From Bacteroidales bacterium (GTDB lineage: Bacteria; Bacteroidota; Bacteroidia; Bacteroidales; UBA932): a stretch of DNA of 64,000 nucleotides. Below the pieces are notes generated by a model, which saw nothing but the letters and a program-made list of their open reading frames with translations, had not been told where the DNA came from and did not search any database. Shown piece after piece: positions 57,443 through 64,000 of the stretch. The stretch spans positions 1 to 64,000 of the forward strand of contig JAEEXZ010000002.1 in assembly GCA_016288055.1 (NCBI GenBank), given 5' to 3'. A program made the position numbers and the translations under genes. The number at the start of each line of letters is the position of its first letter. Within the stretch, counting starts at the first letter, position 1.

Positions 57443-57513
57443 CCGCCTTTTGCGCAGCCCGCAATGACGGACAGCGACAGCAGCAGAATGATATATGATT
57501 GAATCTTTTTCAT
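56497..57513 (-). CDS. fimbrillin-like lipoprotein, copy B1
   Basis: 338 aa. Lipobox VIAGC. Sequence EPLTFTGSTVSTKATFSDEDDGTLVWSSYDNLGVYSFDAN and LTFCAYYPQMFAPESSC resemble Mfa/Fim-type fimbrillin N-domains. From the mature Cys on it is identical in sequence to copy B2 (59843-60859); only the signal peptides differ (SYIILLLSLSVIAGC versus LSIILLLSLSAIVAGC). Located between A2 and A1. Confidence 0.75.
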   Translation of the reverse strand: MKKIQSYIILLLSLSVIAGCAKGGAVSPRADEEPLTFTGSTVSTKATFSDEDDGTLVWSSYDNLGVYSFDANTSALVHSGFAPITWRTGNDAVFASSEGRSAWAGSAADLTFCAYYPQMFAPESSCVGGKVALNLPSAQSGEFGRYQICYASTDLTAAALTEGYEPVNFEFGPVTSMLRVKPVLKSTSAVDAIYIKQLTIKIADNRPIVGACELTLSNGSLSAAGGSSTVTVTLTNAVRITKDATENPFFTAILLPAVTGNSVLSFYVVDENGTKYTMANKLSPARFLPGVRYSLEREFLVSVVNGDTPDAYYIDGGNGWDYEPVVEDGAYTNAGFGW

Positions 57514-57515
57514 GA

Positions 57516-59810
57516 TTAATGTTCTTTGACGCAGCGGACAGAGAAGCAGCTGGCACGACGCCCACCTGCATTATACGGATGAACAACGGTAGCAACAAAA
57601 TATAGCATTGAGCCAGCATTGTTCTGATTTGCCGGTGAAGAAGTCCATACGGCTAAATTATCAGACACATTCGACAGAAAGGAGTACGCCCTTGATCGTT
57701 GACCTTGCGCCAGATAAAAATCCGTCGGGCCAGTCTTCCATCCCTGATAGTAAAATGCCCATCCATTCGCATTATTGGGATTTACATAGTCACCAGTGGC
57801 GACATTAAACTGTTCTATTATTGAAGAATTCTGTCGTGTTGATGTAAAGCCCGCGAACAAATCTTGGGGTGCAACACGGAATCCTTCAGGGGAAGGATCA
57901 AAGATGGATTTATATATTTCCTCCATAATGGGGAATTTATTTGACCCACCTCCGTTTCCCCACAAATTGTCATCAAGCGGGAGCCAACTATGAGAATATG
58001 CTAAATCGTCACAGAAAATACACATCCAAGGTTTAGCAATAGTATAATCAAGTATAAAGCGTCCAAGTGTTTTTGATTTATCAGAACCCTCCCACGCAAG
58101 TTTAAGAGTGTTTTTTTCAGAACTGCCGTTGGAATTCGAAAACCATATCCAACAATCCAACAAATTGCTCGCAGACACAGAATAGTCTGGATCGCCAAGG
58201 TTCAATGTGGAGATTTGATCAGAACCATATAAATTCAGAACACCTCCTCCGTTTAAAGAGTTAAAATTCTTCGGCCTTCCCATAGGGTCTTTTCTACCCC
58301 ACTGGTAATAGAACCCCGCAGCCGTTTCCGGATTAGACATACCGGGATAGGCCTTCTTGATGGCGCCAATGGGCATGGTCATTACGGTATAATTGCCGCT
58401 ATTGGTTTGGGTGTATTCATACATGCCATCCGTGGGATCGTCCTCCGGGCACCAGATATGGTAACTCCACAGAAGCTTATCAGAGGCGTCGTAGATGCCC
58501 ACCAGGGCATTGCCGGCGGCGGAGCCGCGTTTGATGGCGAGGAAGGATTTCCCGCTGCTGTCGGTGGAGATGGCGTCCGTTGCGCCAGCGGCGCTGTCGG
58601 CCATCTTCAGTTTATAGTCGTAGGCACTGCCATTGACGGTGGCGGAGGCGATGACATCGGCCCCCTCGCTCCAGATAATCCTGGCATAGGAGGCGGGGCG
58701 GGGATTCTGGACATCGGCGGTGTTCTTGGTGTTGTGCCAGAAACTGTCGGTCACGTACTGGGTGACATCCAGATAGCCAATCTCGTTGGGAGTGCGCAGG
58801 AGCAGGCAGTTGGTGCCGCCGTAATAGTAGAACTGGTCCACATCTGTCCGGAGCGTGGAAGTATAGGCCAGCAGCGTACCGCCCTGGGTGAAGTTTTTAT
58901 CCACCGTTACAGGGAAAGTCAATCTTCTGCCCGCCTCGAAATCCTGCGTGGGTTTTCCGGTGAAAACGAACTCATGGTCCGTGGTAGTAAGGGTAATCTT
59001 CAGGGTGGTGTTGGTGGTCACCCCGGGATAGAACACGAACATGGGCTGGATGAGCGCGGACATGGGTCTGGGCGTTGCGACGGTCCAGTCAATGTTGGTC
59101 ACGGGATTGGTGATGGGGCCCAGCGTTGTGCCCGTCAGTTTGGCGCGGCCGCCCAGGGCAACGCCATTGAGCGTGGATATCTGAATCCTTTCCACGCTCT
59201 CCATCATGAGGCTGCGGGCTTGGTCGGCCTGGGTAAAGTCGATAATAAAGCTACAGCAGGTTCCCAGCTGCTTGAATTTGAAGTTAGGAAGCCCGTCCTC
59301 CAGCTTGACGCTGCCGGGGACAGCCACTTTGATGTCATTATTGGTAAAGGTGAACGGAGAATCAGCGTTCCAGGAAGACAGTCCCCTTTCCGAGAAAGAG
59401 CCGCTCAAATCCTGGTTGTTGATATTCACATACAGTTCTCCATCCGTCAGTTCCGCGGCGCAGGCCGGGTAGATGGCGGTGAGGTCTGCCGGCGTGTTGT
59501 AGGAGGCAGGTGTCTGGCCGGGAGCCGGAAAGAATTTTCCGACCGGGGTACCGCCGCCAACCTTGAGTTTGTAATAGTGGAGCGCACCGTCGGTTCCCTT
59601 GACCGCAATCTGGTCGTCGGCGTTCCATACAACCACGCTGTTGGACTGTATGTTCGTCTTTGTATCATCATCTCCCGTGGAAGCTGTAATCTCGGTAAGC
59701 AGGTACTTACCCTGTACACCTTCCCTGGGAGGATCTATTTCTTGTCTGTTGCACGACGCCAGGCCAAGGGCCGTTATGGCTGTCAGTGCCAGGAGTAAAA
59801 ACTTTTTCAT
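57516..59810 (-). CDS. large fimbrillin-like lipoprotein, copy A2
   Basis: 764 aa. Same architecture as A1: signal MTALGLASC-like (ALTAITALGLASC), fimbrillin-like N half (ASTGDDDTKTNIQSNSVVVWNADDQIAV), Ig-like middle (YYYGGTNCLLLRTPNEIGYLD), and C-terminal FISUMP-like tail (FYYQWGRKDPMGRPKN, FDPSPEGFRVAPQDLF, CFSVRCVKEH). The last 270 residues diverge from A1 and the DNA there (57516-58330) is visibly AT-richer. Confidence 0.7.
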   Translation of the reverse strand: MKKFLLLALTAITALGLASCNRQEIDPPREGVQGKYLLTEITASTGDDDTKTNIQSNSVVVWNADDQIAVKGTDGALHYYKLKVGGGTPVGKFFPAPGQTPASYNTPADLTAIYPACAAELTDGELYVNINNQDLSGSFSERGLSSWNADSPFTFTNNDIKVAVPGSVKLEDGLPNFKFKQLGTCCSFIIDFTQADQARSLMMESVERIQISTLNGVALGGRAKLTGTTLGPITNPVTNIDWTVATPRPMSALIQPMFVFYPGVTTNTTLKITLTTTDHEFVFTGKPTQDFEAGRRLTFPVTVDKNFTQGGTLLAYTSTLRTDVDQFYYYGGTNCLLLRTPNEIGYLDVTQYVTDSFWHNTKNTADVQNPRPASYARIIWSEGADVIASATVNGSAYDYKLKMADSAAGATDAISTDSSGKSFLAIKRGSAAGNALVGIYDASDKLLWSYHIWCPEDDPTDGMYEYTQTNSGNYTVMTMPIGAIKKAYPGMSNPETAAGFYYQWGRKDPMGRPKNFNSLNGGGVLNLYGSDQISTLNLGDPDYSVSASNLLDCWIWFSNSNGSSEKNTLKLAWEGSDKSKTLGRFILDYTIAKPWMCIFCDDLAYSHSWLPLDDNLWGNGGGSNKFPIMEEIYKSIFDPSPEGFRVAPQDLFAGFTSTRQNSSIIEQFNVATGDYVNPNNANGWAFYYQGWKTGPTDFYLAQGQRSRAYSFLSNVSDNLAVWTSSPANQNNAGSMLYFVATVVHPYNAGGRRASCFSVRCVKEH

Positions 59811-59842
59811 AGTCTAAATGATTTTTGTGTTTCAAATGGGGT

Positions 59843-60859
59843 TTACCAGCCGAATCCGGCATTGGTATAGGCGCCGTCCTCTACGACGGGCTCGTAATCC
59901 CAGCCGTTGCCGCCGTCGATGTAGTAGGCATCGGGGGTGTCGCCGTTAACAACGGAGACGAGGAACTCGCGCTCCAGGCTGTAGCGAACCCCGGGCAGGA
60001 AGCGGGCGGGAGAGAGCTTGTTGGCCATGGTGTACTTGGTGCCGTTCTCGTCCACTACATAGAAGGAGAGGACGGAGTTGCCGGTGACGGCCGGCAGCAG
60101 GATGGCCGTGAAGAAGGGATTCTCTGTTGCGTCCTTGGTAATGCGTACGGCATTGGTAAGGGTAACCGTGACGGTGGAAGAACCGCCGGCGGCAGAGAGA
60201 GATCCGTTAGAGAGGGTAAGTTCGCAGGCGCCCACAATGGGACGGTTGTCCGCGATCTTGATGGTAAGCTGCTTGATGTAGATGGCATCCACGGCCGACG
60301 TACTCTTGAGCACGGGCTTCACGCGGAGCATGGAGGTTACCGGGCCGAACTCGAAGTTCACCGGTTCGTAGCCCTCCGTAAGCGCCGCCGCAGTGAGGTC
60401 CGTGGAGGCGTAGCAGATCTGATACCTGCCGAACTCGCCGCTCTGGGCACTCGGAAGGTTCAGGGCCACCTTGCCGCCGACGCACGAGGACTCCGGGGCA
60501 AACATCTGGGGATAGTAGGCGCAGAACGTAAGGTCTGCGGCACTCCCCGCCCAGGCGGAACGGCCCTCCGACGAGGCGAACACGGCGTCATTCCCCGTGC
60601 GCCAGGTGATGGGGGCGAACCCGCTGTGGACAAGGGCCGACGTATTGGCGTCGAAACTATAGACGCCCAGATTGTCGTACGAACTCCACACCAGGGTGCC
60701 ATCATCCTCGTCGGAGAAGGTTGCCTTGGTGCTCACGGTGGAGCCCGTGAACGTCAAAGGCTCTTCATCCGCCCGGGGGCTCACAGCCCCGCCTTTCGCG
60801 CAGCCCGCGACAATCGCGGACAGCGACAGCAGCAGAATGATGCTTAGTTTGTTTTTCAT
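59843..60859 (-). CDS. fimbrillin-like lipoprotein, copy B2
   Basis: 338 aa, mature part identical to B1. The nucleotide sequences of the two genes match at a constant offset of 3346 bp, except for few changes (e.g. T at 57394 versus G at 60740) and a small indel in the signal-peptide region. Forms the upstream half of the duplicated B-A pair. Confidence 0.75.
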   Translation of the reverse strand: MKNKLSIILLLSLSAIVAGCAKGGAVSPRADEEPLTFTGSTVSTKATFSDEDDGTLVWSSYDNLGVYSFDANTSALVHSGFAPITWRTGNDAVFASSEGRSAWAGSAADLTFCAYYPQMFAPESSCVGGKVALNLPSAQSGEFGRYQICYASTDLTAAALTEGYEPVNFEFGPVTSMLRVKPVLKSTSAVDAIYIKQLTIKIADNRPIVGACELTLSNGSLSAAGGSSTVTVTLTNAVRITKDATENPFFTAILLPAVTGNSVLSFYVVDENGTKYTMANKLSPARFLPGVRYSLEREFLVSVVNGDTPDAYYIDGGNGWDYEPVVEDGAYTNAGFGW

Positions 60860-60879
60860 AGCTTATAATACATTAATAA

Positions 60880-61959
60880 TCAGAATGAACGGTCCTCATA
60901 GGCCCCGGTTCCGCTTCCCGGCATAACGCCGTCCTGATAAACACCAGGGGTTATTTCGCCATTAAAAGCGTTGGGGTCTTTCGTCACACACCACCAGGAC
61001 TGGTGGGTATCACCCGCCGCAGATTCACTAGGGAACCTGGCAGTGTAGAATCCTTCATAGAGATCCAGGAAGGTATTACCTCCGCTGCTGAAATTTTGGC
61101 TTCTGTTTCTATGGAAGCCGACCACATAATTGTCGTTTTCCAACAGAAAAGTCAGTCCCAGATTTGTCCCACTCTGAAGAGTGTTGATGGGCAGCATGGG
61201 GACAAAACGTACCACATAGTCAGTTGCAGAGAATCTGGGAGCCGAAGTAAGCGTTATCGTGAAACTGTCCTTTGTTCCGGCATTCCTTGCGATGGAAGGC
61301 GTGCCGGACGAAAAAGTAACCGGGGCTTTTCCCGCAATGCCGGTGGCTTTGAAGGTGACGTTACTAATAGTCTCACTTCTCAGGGTTTCATCGGACATGG
61401 TGACATTCAAAGCCATCAAACTGACCATACGGCTGAAACTCAGAACACCAGACAGGCTCGATGCCTTGAAACGCCTGGTAATCAGGATATCGTTGAATGT
61501 AAAAGGGTCATTCGCCGTCTTGGCGTTTGAATATGCATATCCACCGCTCTTCTCCCGATAGAGGTCGACATAAAGTTGCCCTCCTTCGACGGACACAGCG
61601 TCGTATGGATAAATGGCATGCAGGTTGTGCTTCCCAAAGTCAGGAGTTGCCTCGCCGGCAGCAAGGACGAACGAGCCATCCTCGGATCCTACATAAGACG
61701 GATTCAGTTCATATTTATAGAACTGCCGCGTAGTCTCATCATAAACGGCCACGGCATCCCCGGACTTCCAGGACAATTTCATAGATAAGCTGCCCACTTC
61801 AGTTTTTGTATCCGTATCGTCCAGAAGTGGCACTTCCGTATAGCGAAGCGTCAACTGCCTTAGCTGACCCGATGCAGATTCTGCATCATGGGTCAGCTGG
61901 CAGGACGCGCCACAAACGACGCCAATAATGGACAATATGAGTAGCTTATTCTTACTCAT
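60880..61959 (-). CDS. fimbrillin-like lipoprotein
   Basis: 359 aa from ATG 61959 (MSKNKLLILSIIGVVCGASC, lipobox GASC). Fimbrillin-like: DDTDTKTEVGSLSMKLSWKSGDAVAVYDE, HNLHAIYPYDAVSVEGGQLYVDL, FTFNDILITRRF and a C-terminal WWCVTKDPNAFNGEITPGVYQDG. The C-terminal end differs from the B genes. Preceded by the small ORF at 61972-62073. Confidence 0.72.
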   Translation of the reverse strand: MSKNKLLILSIIGVVCGASCQLTHDAESASGQLRQLTLRYTEVPLLDDTDTKTEVGSLSMKLSWKSGDAVAVYDETTRQFYKYELNPSYVGSEDGSFVLAAGEATPDFGKHNLHAIYPYDAVSVEGGQLYVDLYREKSGGYAYSNAKTANDPFTFNDILITRRFKASSLSGVLSFSRMVSLMALNVTMSDETLRSETISNVTFKATGIAGKAPVTFSSGTPSIARNAGTKDSFTITLTSAPRFSATDYVVRFVPMLPINTLQSGTNLGLTFLLENDNYVVGFHRNRSQNFSSGGNTFLDLYEGFYTARFPSESAAGDTHQSWWCVTKDPNAFNGEITPGVYQDGVMPGSGTGAYEDRSF

Positions 61960-61971
61960 GGGTGTCAAGGA

Positions 61972-62073
61972 TTAGTCACCGGACTGTTCATCCGGAATAC
62001 TCTGGCAGATAATCTGCTCGGTCTGGATGGTGAAAACCTCCGATTCGGGTGCAAAATACATTTCCTTTTTCAT
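61972..62073 (-). CDS. 33-aa small protein MKKEMYFAPESEVF...
   Basis: Intact 34-codon frame (MKKEMYFAPESEVFTIQTEQ, then ending IPDEQSGD) between two fimbrillin genes, 12 nt before the start codon of the next one. Short peptides with a KKxYxAPE...EV pattern are recurrent in Bacteroidales fimbrial and surface-protein loci. No signal peptide. Role unknown; leader, regulator or chaperone-like part are all possible. Confidence 0.55.
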   Translation of the reverse strand: MKKEMYFAPESEVFTIQTEQIICQSIPDEQSGD

Positions 62074-62113
62074 AACATTAATTTTTAAAGGGTTAAACAT
62101 GGTTTAATGATTT

Positions 62114-63283
62114 TTATGTTTCTTCGTTCAAGGATGCGCCTTCGGCATAGGCGCCGGGGTTGGAGATACCGCTGTTGGTGTCGTCTCCAGACCCATATTT
62201 TCCCGCCTCGCTGCCGTCCACGACGCGGTTCTGATAATCCCCTGCCTCAAGGCCGGGCAGGAATTGGTCAATATATTCGCCGGCGGTGGACGCTTCCACG
62301 GAAGGTGCTCCGCCCAGGCTCAAGGTGAGGCTGTAAGTAAAGACGCCGCCGGCTGGCCAGATGTGCTGGTCCAGAAGCCCTATCTCAAAGGCGGCCTCGA
62401 ATTCCTCTTCCAGGCTATCGGCCGCATAAATCCCGTATTTCACGCGGAGGCGTGAGCTGGGCGCGAGGGTCTGCGGGATCAGGTAGAGCACGCCGGCGGG
62501 CAGGAGGAAGGAATCCGTGTAGGCAGGGGCCTGCGGGAGGGCGGAGGTAGTCACATCGGCCGCCGCAAGCGAGCCGTTTGCCGGGGTGAGGCTGTAAGAC
62601 TCGGTGGCATAGGTGGCCAGATCCTCCGGGGCGGGGCTGTCCCAGTTGTAGCCGCCGCTGTAGAAGGTGACGGAACTGCTTCCGCGCACGTTCTCCAGCG
62701 CGATGGAACGGATCCGGACATCGAGCCCGCGGGAGACGACGCGCCGCACGAAGGGGTCCTCGCCCGTCCAGCGGGCTTTGAAGACCACCTGCGCGAGCGC
62801 GTGCGTAAACACCAGCGGCACGTTGCCGGAGGCCTGCGTCCGGTTCAGGACGGGCGTCGCCAGCACCAGGTCTTCCTGCTGCGAGGGGGCCGATGCCACC
62901 GTGTAGCTGGCCACCGGAAAATCGCCGGACATCCCCGAGGGGAAGACCAGGGAGCCGTGGGCGGCGTCTGCGTGGTAGGGAGCGTAGGCATAGAAGGAAA
63001 GCGCGCAGCCAAAGGGCCAGTACGCGTTCCCGAGCCAGGTCCCCGAGCCGCCGTCGTAGGTAAAGTGCCGATTGTCAAGGTAAATGGACGTATCCCAGGC
63101 AAAAAGGCCGATCCCCGCGGTCTGCAGGGTTCCGGTAACGGTTTCGCCGGTGCCTTTCGTATGGGCATCGGCCCGTGCTACGCATGCGATGGGCTGCCGC
63201 CCCCCTTCAGGGAGCGACAGCGGCGTGCACGCGGCTATTGACAGCCACGCCACTATCCATCGGTATGCGAAAGGACGGGTCAT
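62114..63283 (-). CDS. fimbrillin-like lipoprotein
   Basis: 389 aa. Signal with lipobox LSIAAC. Fimbrillin family features: TGTLQTAGIGLFAWDTSIYLDNRHFTYDGG, NAYWPFGCALSFYAYAPYHADA (YWP...L.FYAYAP box), VPLVFTHALAQVVFKARW, IALENVRGSSSVTFYSGGYNWD, and GVFTYSLTLSLGG. The C-terminus is extended by an acidic tail (DQFLPGLEAGDYQNRVVDGSE). One base separates it from the upstream partial gene. Confidence 0.8.
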   Translation of the reverse strand: MTRPFAYRWIVAWLSIAACTPLSLPEGGRQPIACVARADAHTKGTGETVTGTLQTAGIGLFAWDTSIYLDNRHFTYDGGSGTWLGNAYWPFGCALSFYAYAPYHADAAHGSLVFPSGMSGDFPVASYTVASAPSQQEDLVLATPVLNRTQASGNVPLVFTHALAQVVFKARWTGEDPFVRRVVSRGLDVRIRSIALENVRGSSSVTFYSGGYNWDSPAPEDLATYATESYSLTPANGSLAAADVTTSALPQAPAYTDSFLLPAGVLYLIPQTLAPSSRLRVKYGIYAADSLEEEFEAAFEIGLLDQHIWPAGGVFTYSLTLSLGGAPSVEASTAGEYIDQFLPGLEAGDYQNRVVDGSEAGKYGSGDDTNSGISNPGAYAEGASLNEET

Positions 63284-63284
63284 T

Positions 63285-63998
63285 TTAGATACCTGCAGCG
63301 ACTCCGGATGCTTCAGACCAGCTACCTACAGTGGCCGTCACCTTGATCTCGTGCATCGTGATACCAATGTTGTAGGTATACTTGTAGCCAGGCTGCATGA
63401 CCATATCTGCCGTATCAGGCGTTATTACGACTGAATAGGCATGACCGTCAAGCGTATAGTTCACTACAAAAGAAGTAAAGGAAGCCCCATTCGCGGTAGG
63501 GTTGGGCACAATCAGAAGGCCGTCACCGACAGTCCGGGCGGTACCATCTACGGTGATGGATGACACATTGGGAACGGAGACATTATTCTCCTTTGTGGCG
63601 GAAGCATACGCCGTCGCATCCCATGAAGGGGTCGCAGTCAGCGTTTCAGAAGAGCTATTGTAGTTTGCAAGATTAACAGTAAGTGTTCCAGTATATGCAG
63701 CACCGTTCAACTTGATGCCAGTCACTGCCAGGCCTGTACCGGCAGTACCGGAAACGGTAAACTGTACCCAGGACAGGGCATGCTTGAAAGTAAGGGGTAC
63801 ATTGCTGCTGGGGTTCGATGCCTGTGCGCAGGCATACATCAAGTCATGCTGGGCGGTTTTATTGTTCTCGAGTGCGACAACAACTTTACTGGCATAATTG
63901 GCATTATCCGTACCGAATGTGGTCGTGGAACTACCAGCTTTAGTCACGGCAAGGAAGTTAAGTGTTTCCGAATTAAGCGGCCAATACTTTTTGGAACC
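63285..63998 (-). CDS. fimbrillin family protein, C-terminal part (5' end outside window)
   Basis: Frame is open to the window edge; visible part begins GSKKYWPLNSETLNFLAV, the YWP box typical of fimbrillin family proteins. Then VPLTFKHALSWVQFTVSG, ITGIKLNGAAYTGTLTVNL-like, GDGLLIVPNPTANGASFT and a C-terminal YKYTYNIGITMHEIKVTATVGSW. This is the standard Mfa1/FimA-like barrel ending and is probably the main subunit or an anchoring subunit of the cluster. Confidence 0.82.
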   Translation of the reverse strand, partial: GSKKYWPLNSETLNFLAVTKAGSSTTTFGTDNANYASKVVVALENNKTAQHDLMYACAQASNPSSNVPLTFKHALSWVQFTVSGTAGTGLAVTGIKLNGAAYTGTLTVNLANYNSSSETLTATPSWDATAYASATKENNVSVPNVSSITVDGTARTVGDGLLIVPNPTANGASFTSFVVNYTLDGHAYSVVITPDTADMVMQPGYKYTYNIGITMHEIKVTATVGSWSEASGVAAGI

Positions 63999-64000
63999 CG

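Noticed and set aside
1..64000. tRNA or rRNA genes
   Set aside because: No cloverleaf with GGTTCGA-type T-loop and CCA-end context, and no rRNA-like conserved segments were found.

Overview
The window looks like a chromosomal segment of a GC-rich member of the order Bacteroidales, probably an uncultured gut or rumen lineage. The evidence is a TonB-dependent receptor C-terminus, Bacteroidales promoter boxes (TAnnTTTG, twice paired with TTTG 19-21 nt upstream), DUF4625, DUF5683, DUF4954 and DUF1343 genes, the short-LID adenylate kinase type, and a fimbrillin lipoprotein cluster. I saw no rRNA, tRNA, CRISPR array, prophage or classical insertion sequence.

Layout. 1-1.7 kb: end of a TonB receptor and two DUF4625 lipoproteins. 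1.7-2.3 kb: a composite non-coding repeat locus. 2.3-4.7 kb (-): a phosphoribosyltransferase and a CodB-like permease behind a terminator-like leader hairpin. 4.8-8.3 kb: transporters (DMT, BASS, MntP) and a TIM-barrel lipoprotein. 8.3-11.8 kb: peptidoglycan recycling (AnmK, a NagZ-like GH3, NamZ/DUF1343). 11.9-13.5 kb (-): a short PriA without the usual ATPase signatures. 13.7-17.7 kb: parA-parB-DUF5683-mltD. 19.4-20.5 kb: hpt-adk. 20.6-29.8 kb: an RND/MMPL exporter followed by a fatty-acid activation and phospholipid module (FakA, FakB, acyltransferase-like, PlsX, ACP, nucleoside kinase). 30-36 kb: an OmpX-like barrel, a deoxyhypusine-synthase-like enzyme, an ABC/GntR operon, and a condensation-like acyltransferase. 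36-45 kb: a 2-hydroxyacid dehydrogenase and a minus-strand run citX-DUF4954-citC/citG fusion-aconitase-isocitrate dehydrogenase. 45-51.5 kb: kdsC-maf, thrE/mutY, a CNNM protein, serB, a YgjP peptidase. 51.5-53.4 kb: the second composite repeat locus and an Rpn-type nuclease with a duplicated tail. 53.5-64 kb (-): a fimbrillin-like lipoprotein cluster with a tandem duplicated pair and a 33-aa small ORF.

The most unusual layer is repetitive DNA. (1) Two intergenic loci about 49 kb apart carry the same modular element in opposite orientation: 50-bp units bounded by CTGTATGTACAG and CTGTACATACAG, repeated at exactly 84-bp period, plus a TCGAGCAC-N16-GTGCTCGA dyad. (2) Three small repeat families lie between genes and also inside genes in open frame: a 26-bp GTCATTCTGAGCG-type repeat, a palindrome around GCCCGG..CCGGGC, and a 55-bp palindrome. 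They interrupt fakA, the citC/citG fusion and mutY without breaking the frame, much like Rickettsia palindromic elements. (3) The heptamer GGCCGAT/ATCGGCC appears far more often than base composition predicts. Several promoters sit 4-8 nt before the start codon, implying leaderless or nearly leaderless mRNAs; the thrE/mutY pair shares a palindromic bidirectional promoter with a GTG start on each side.
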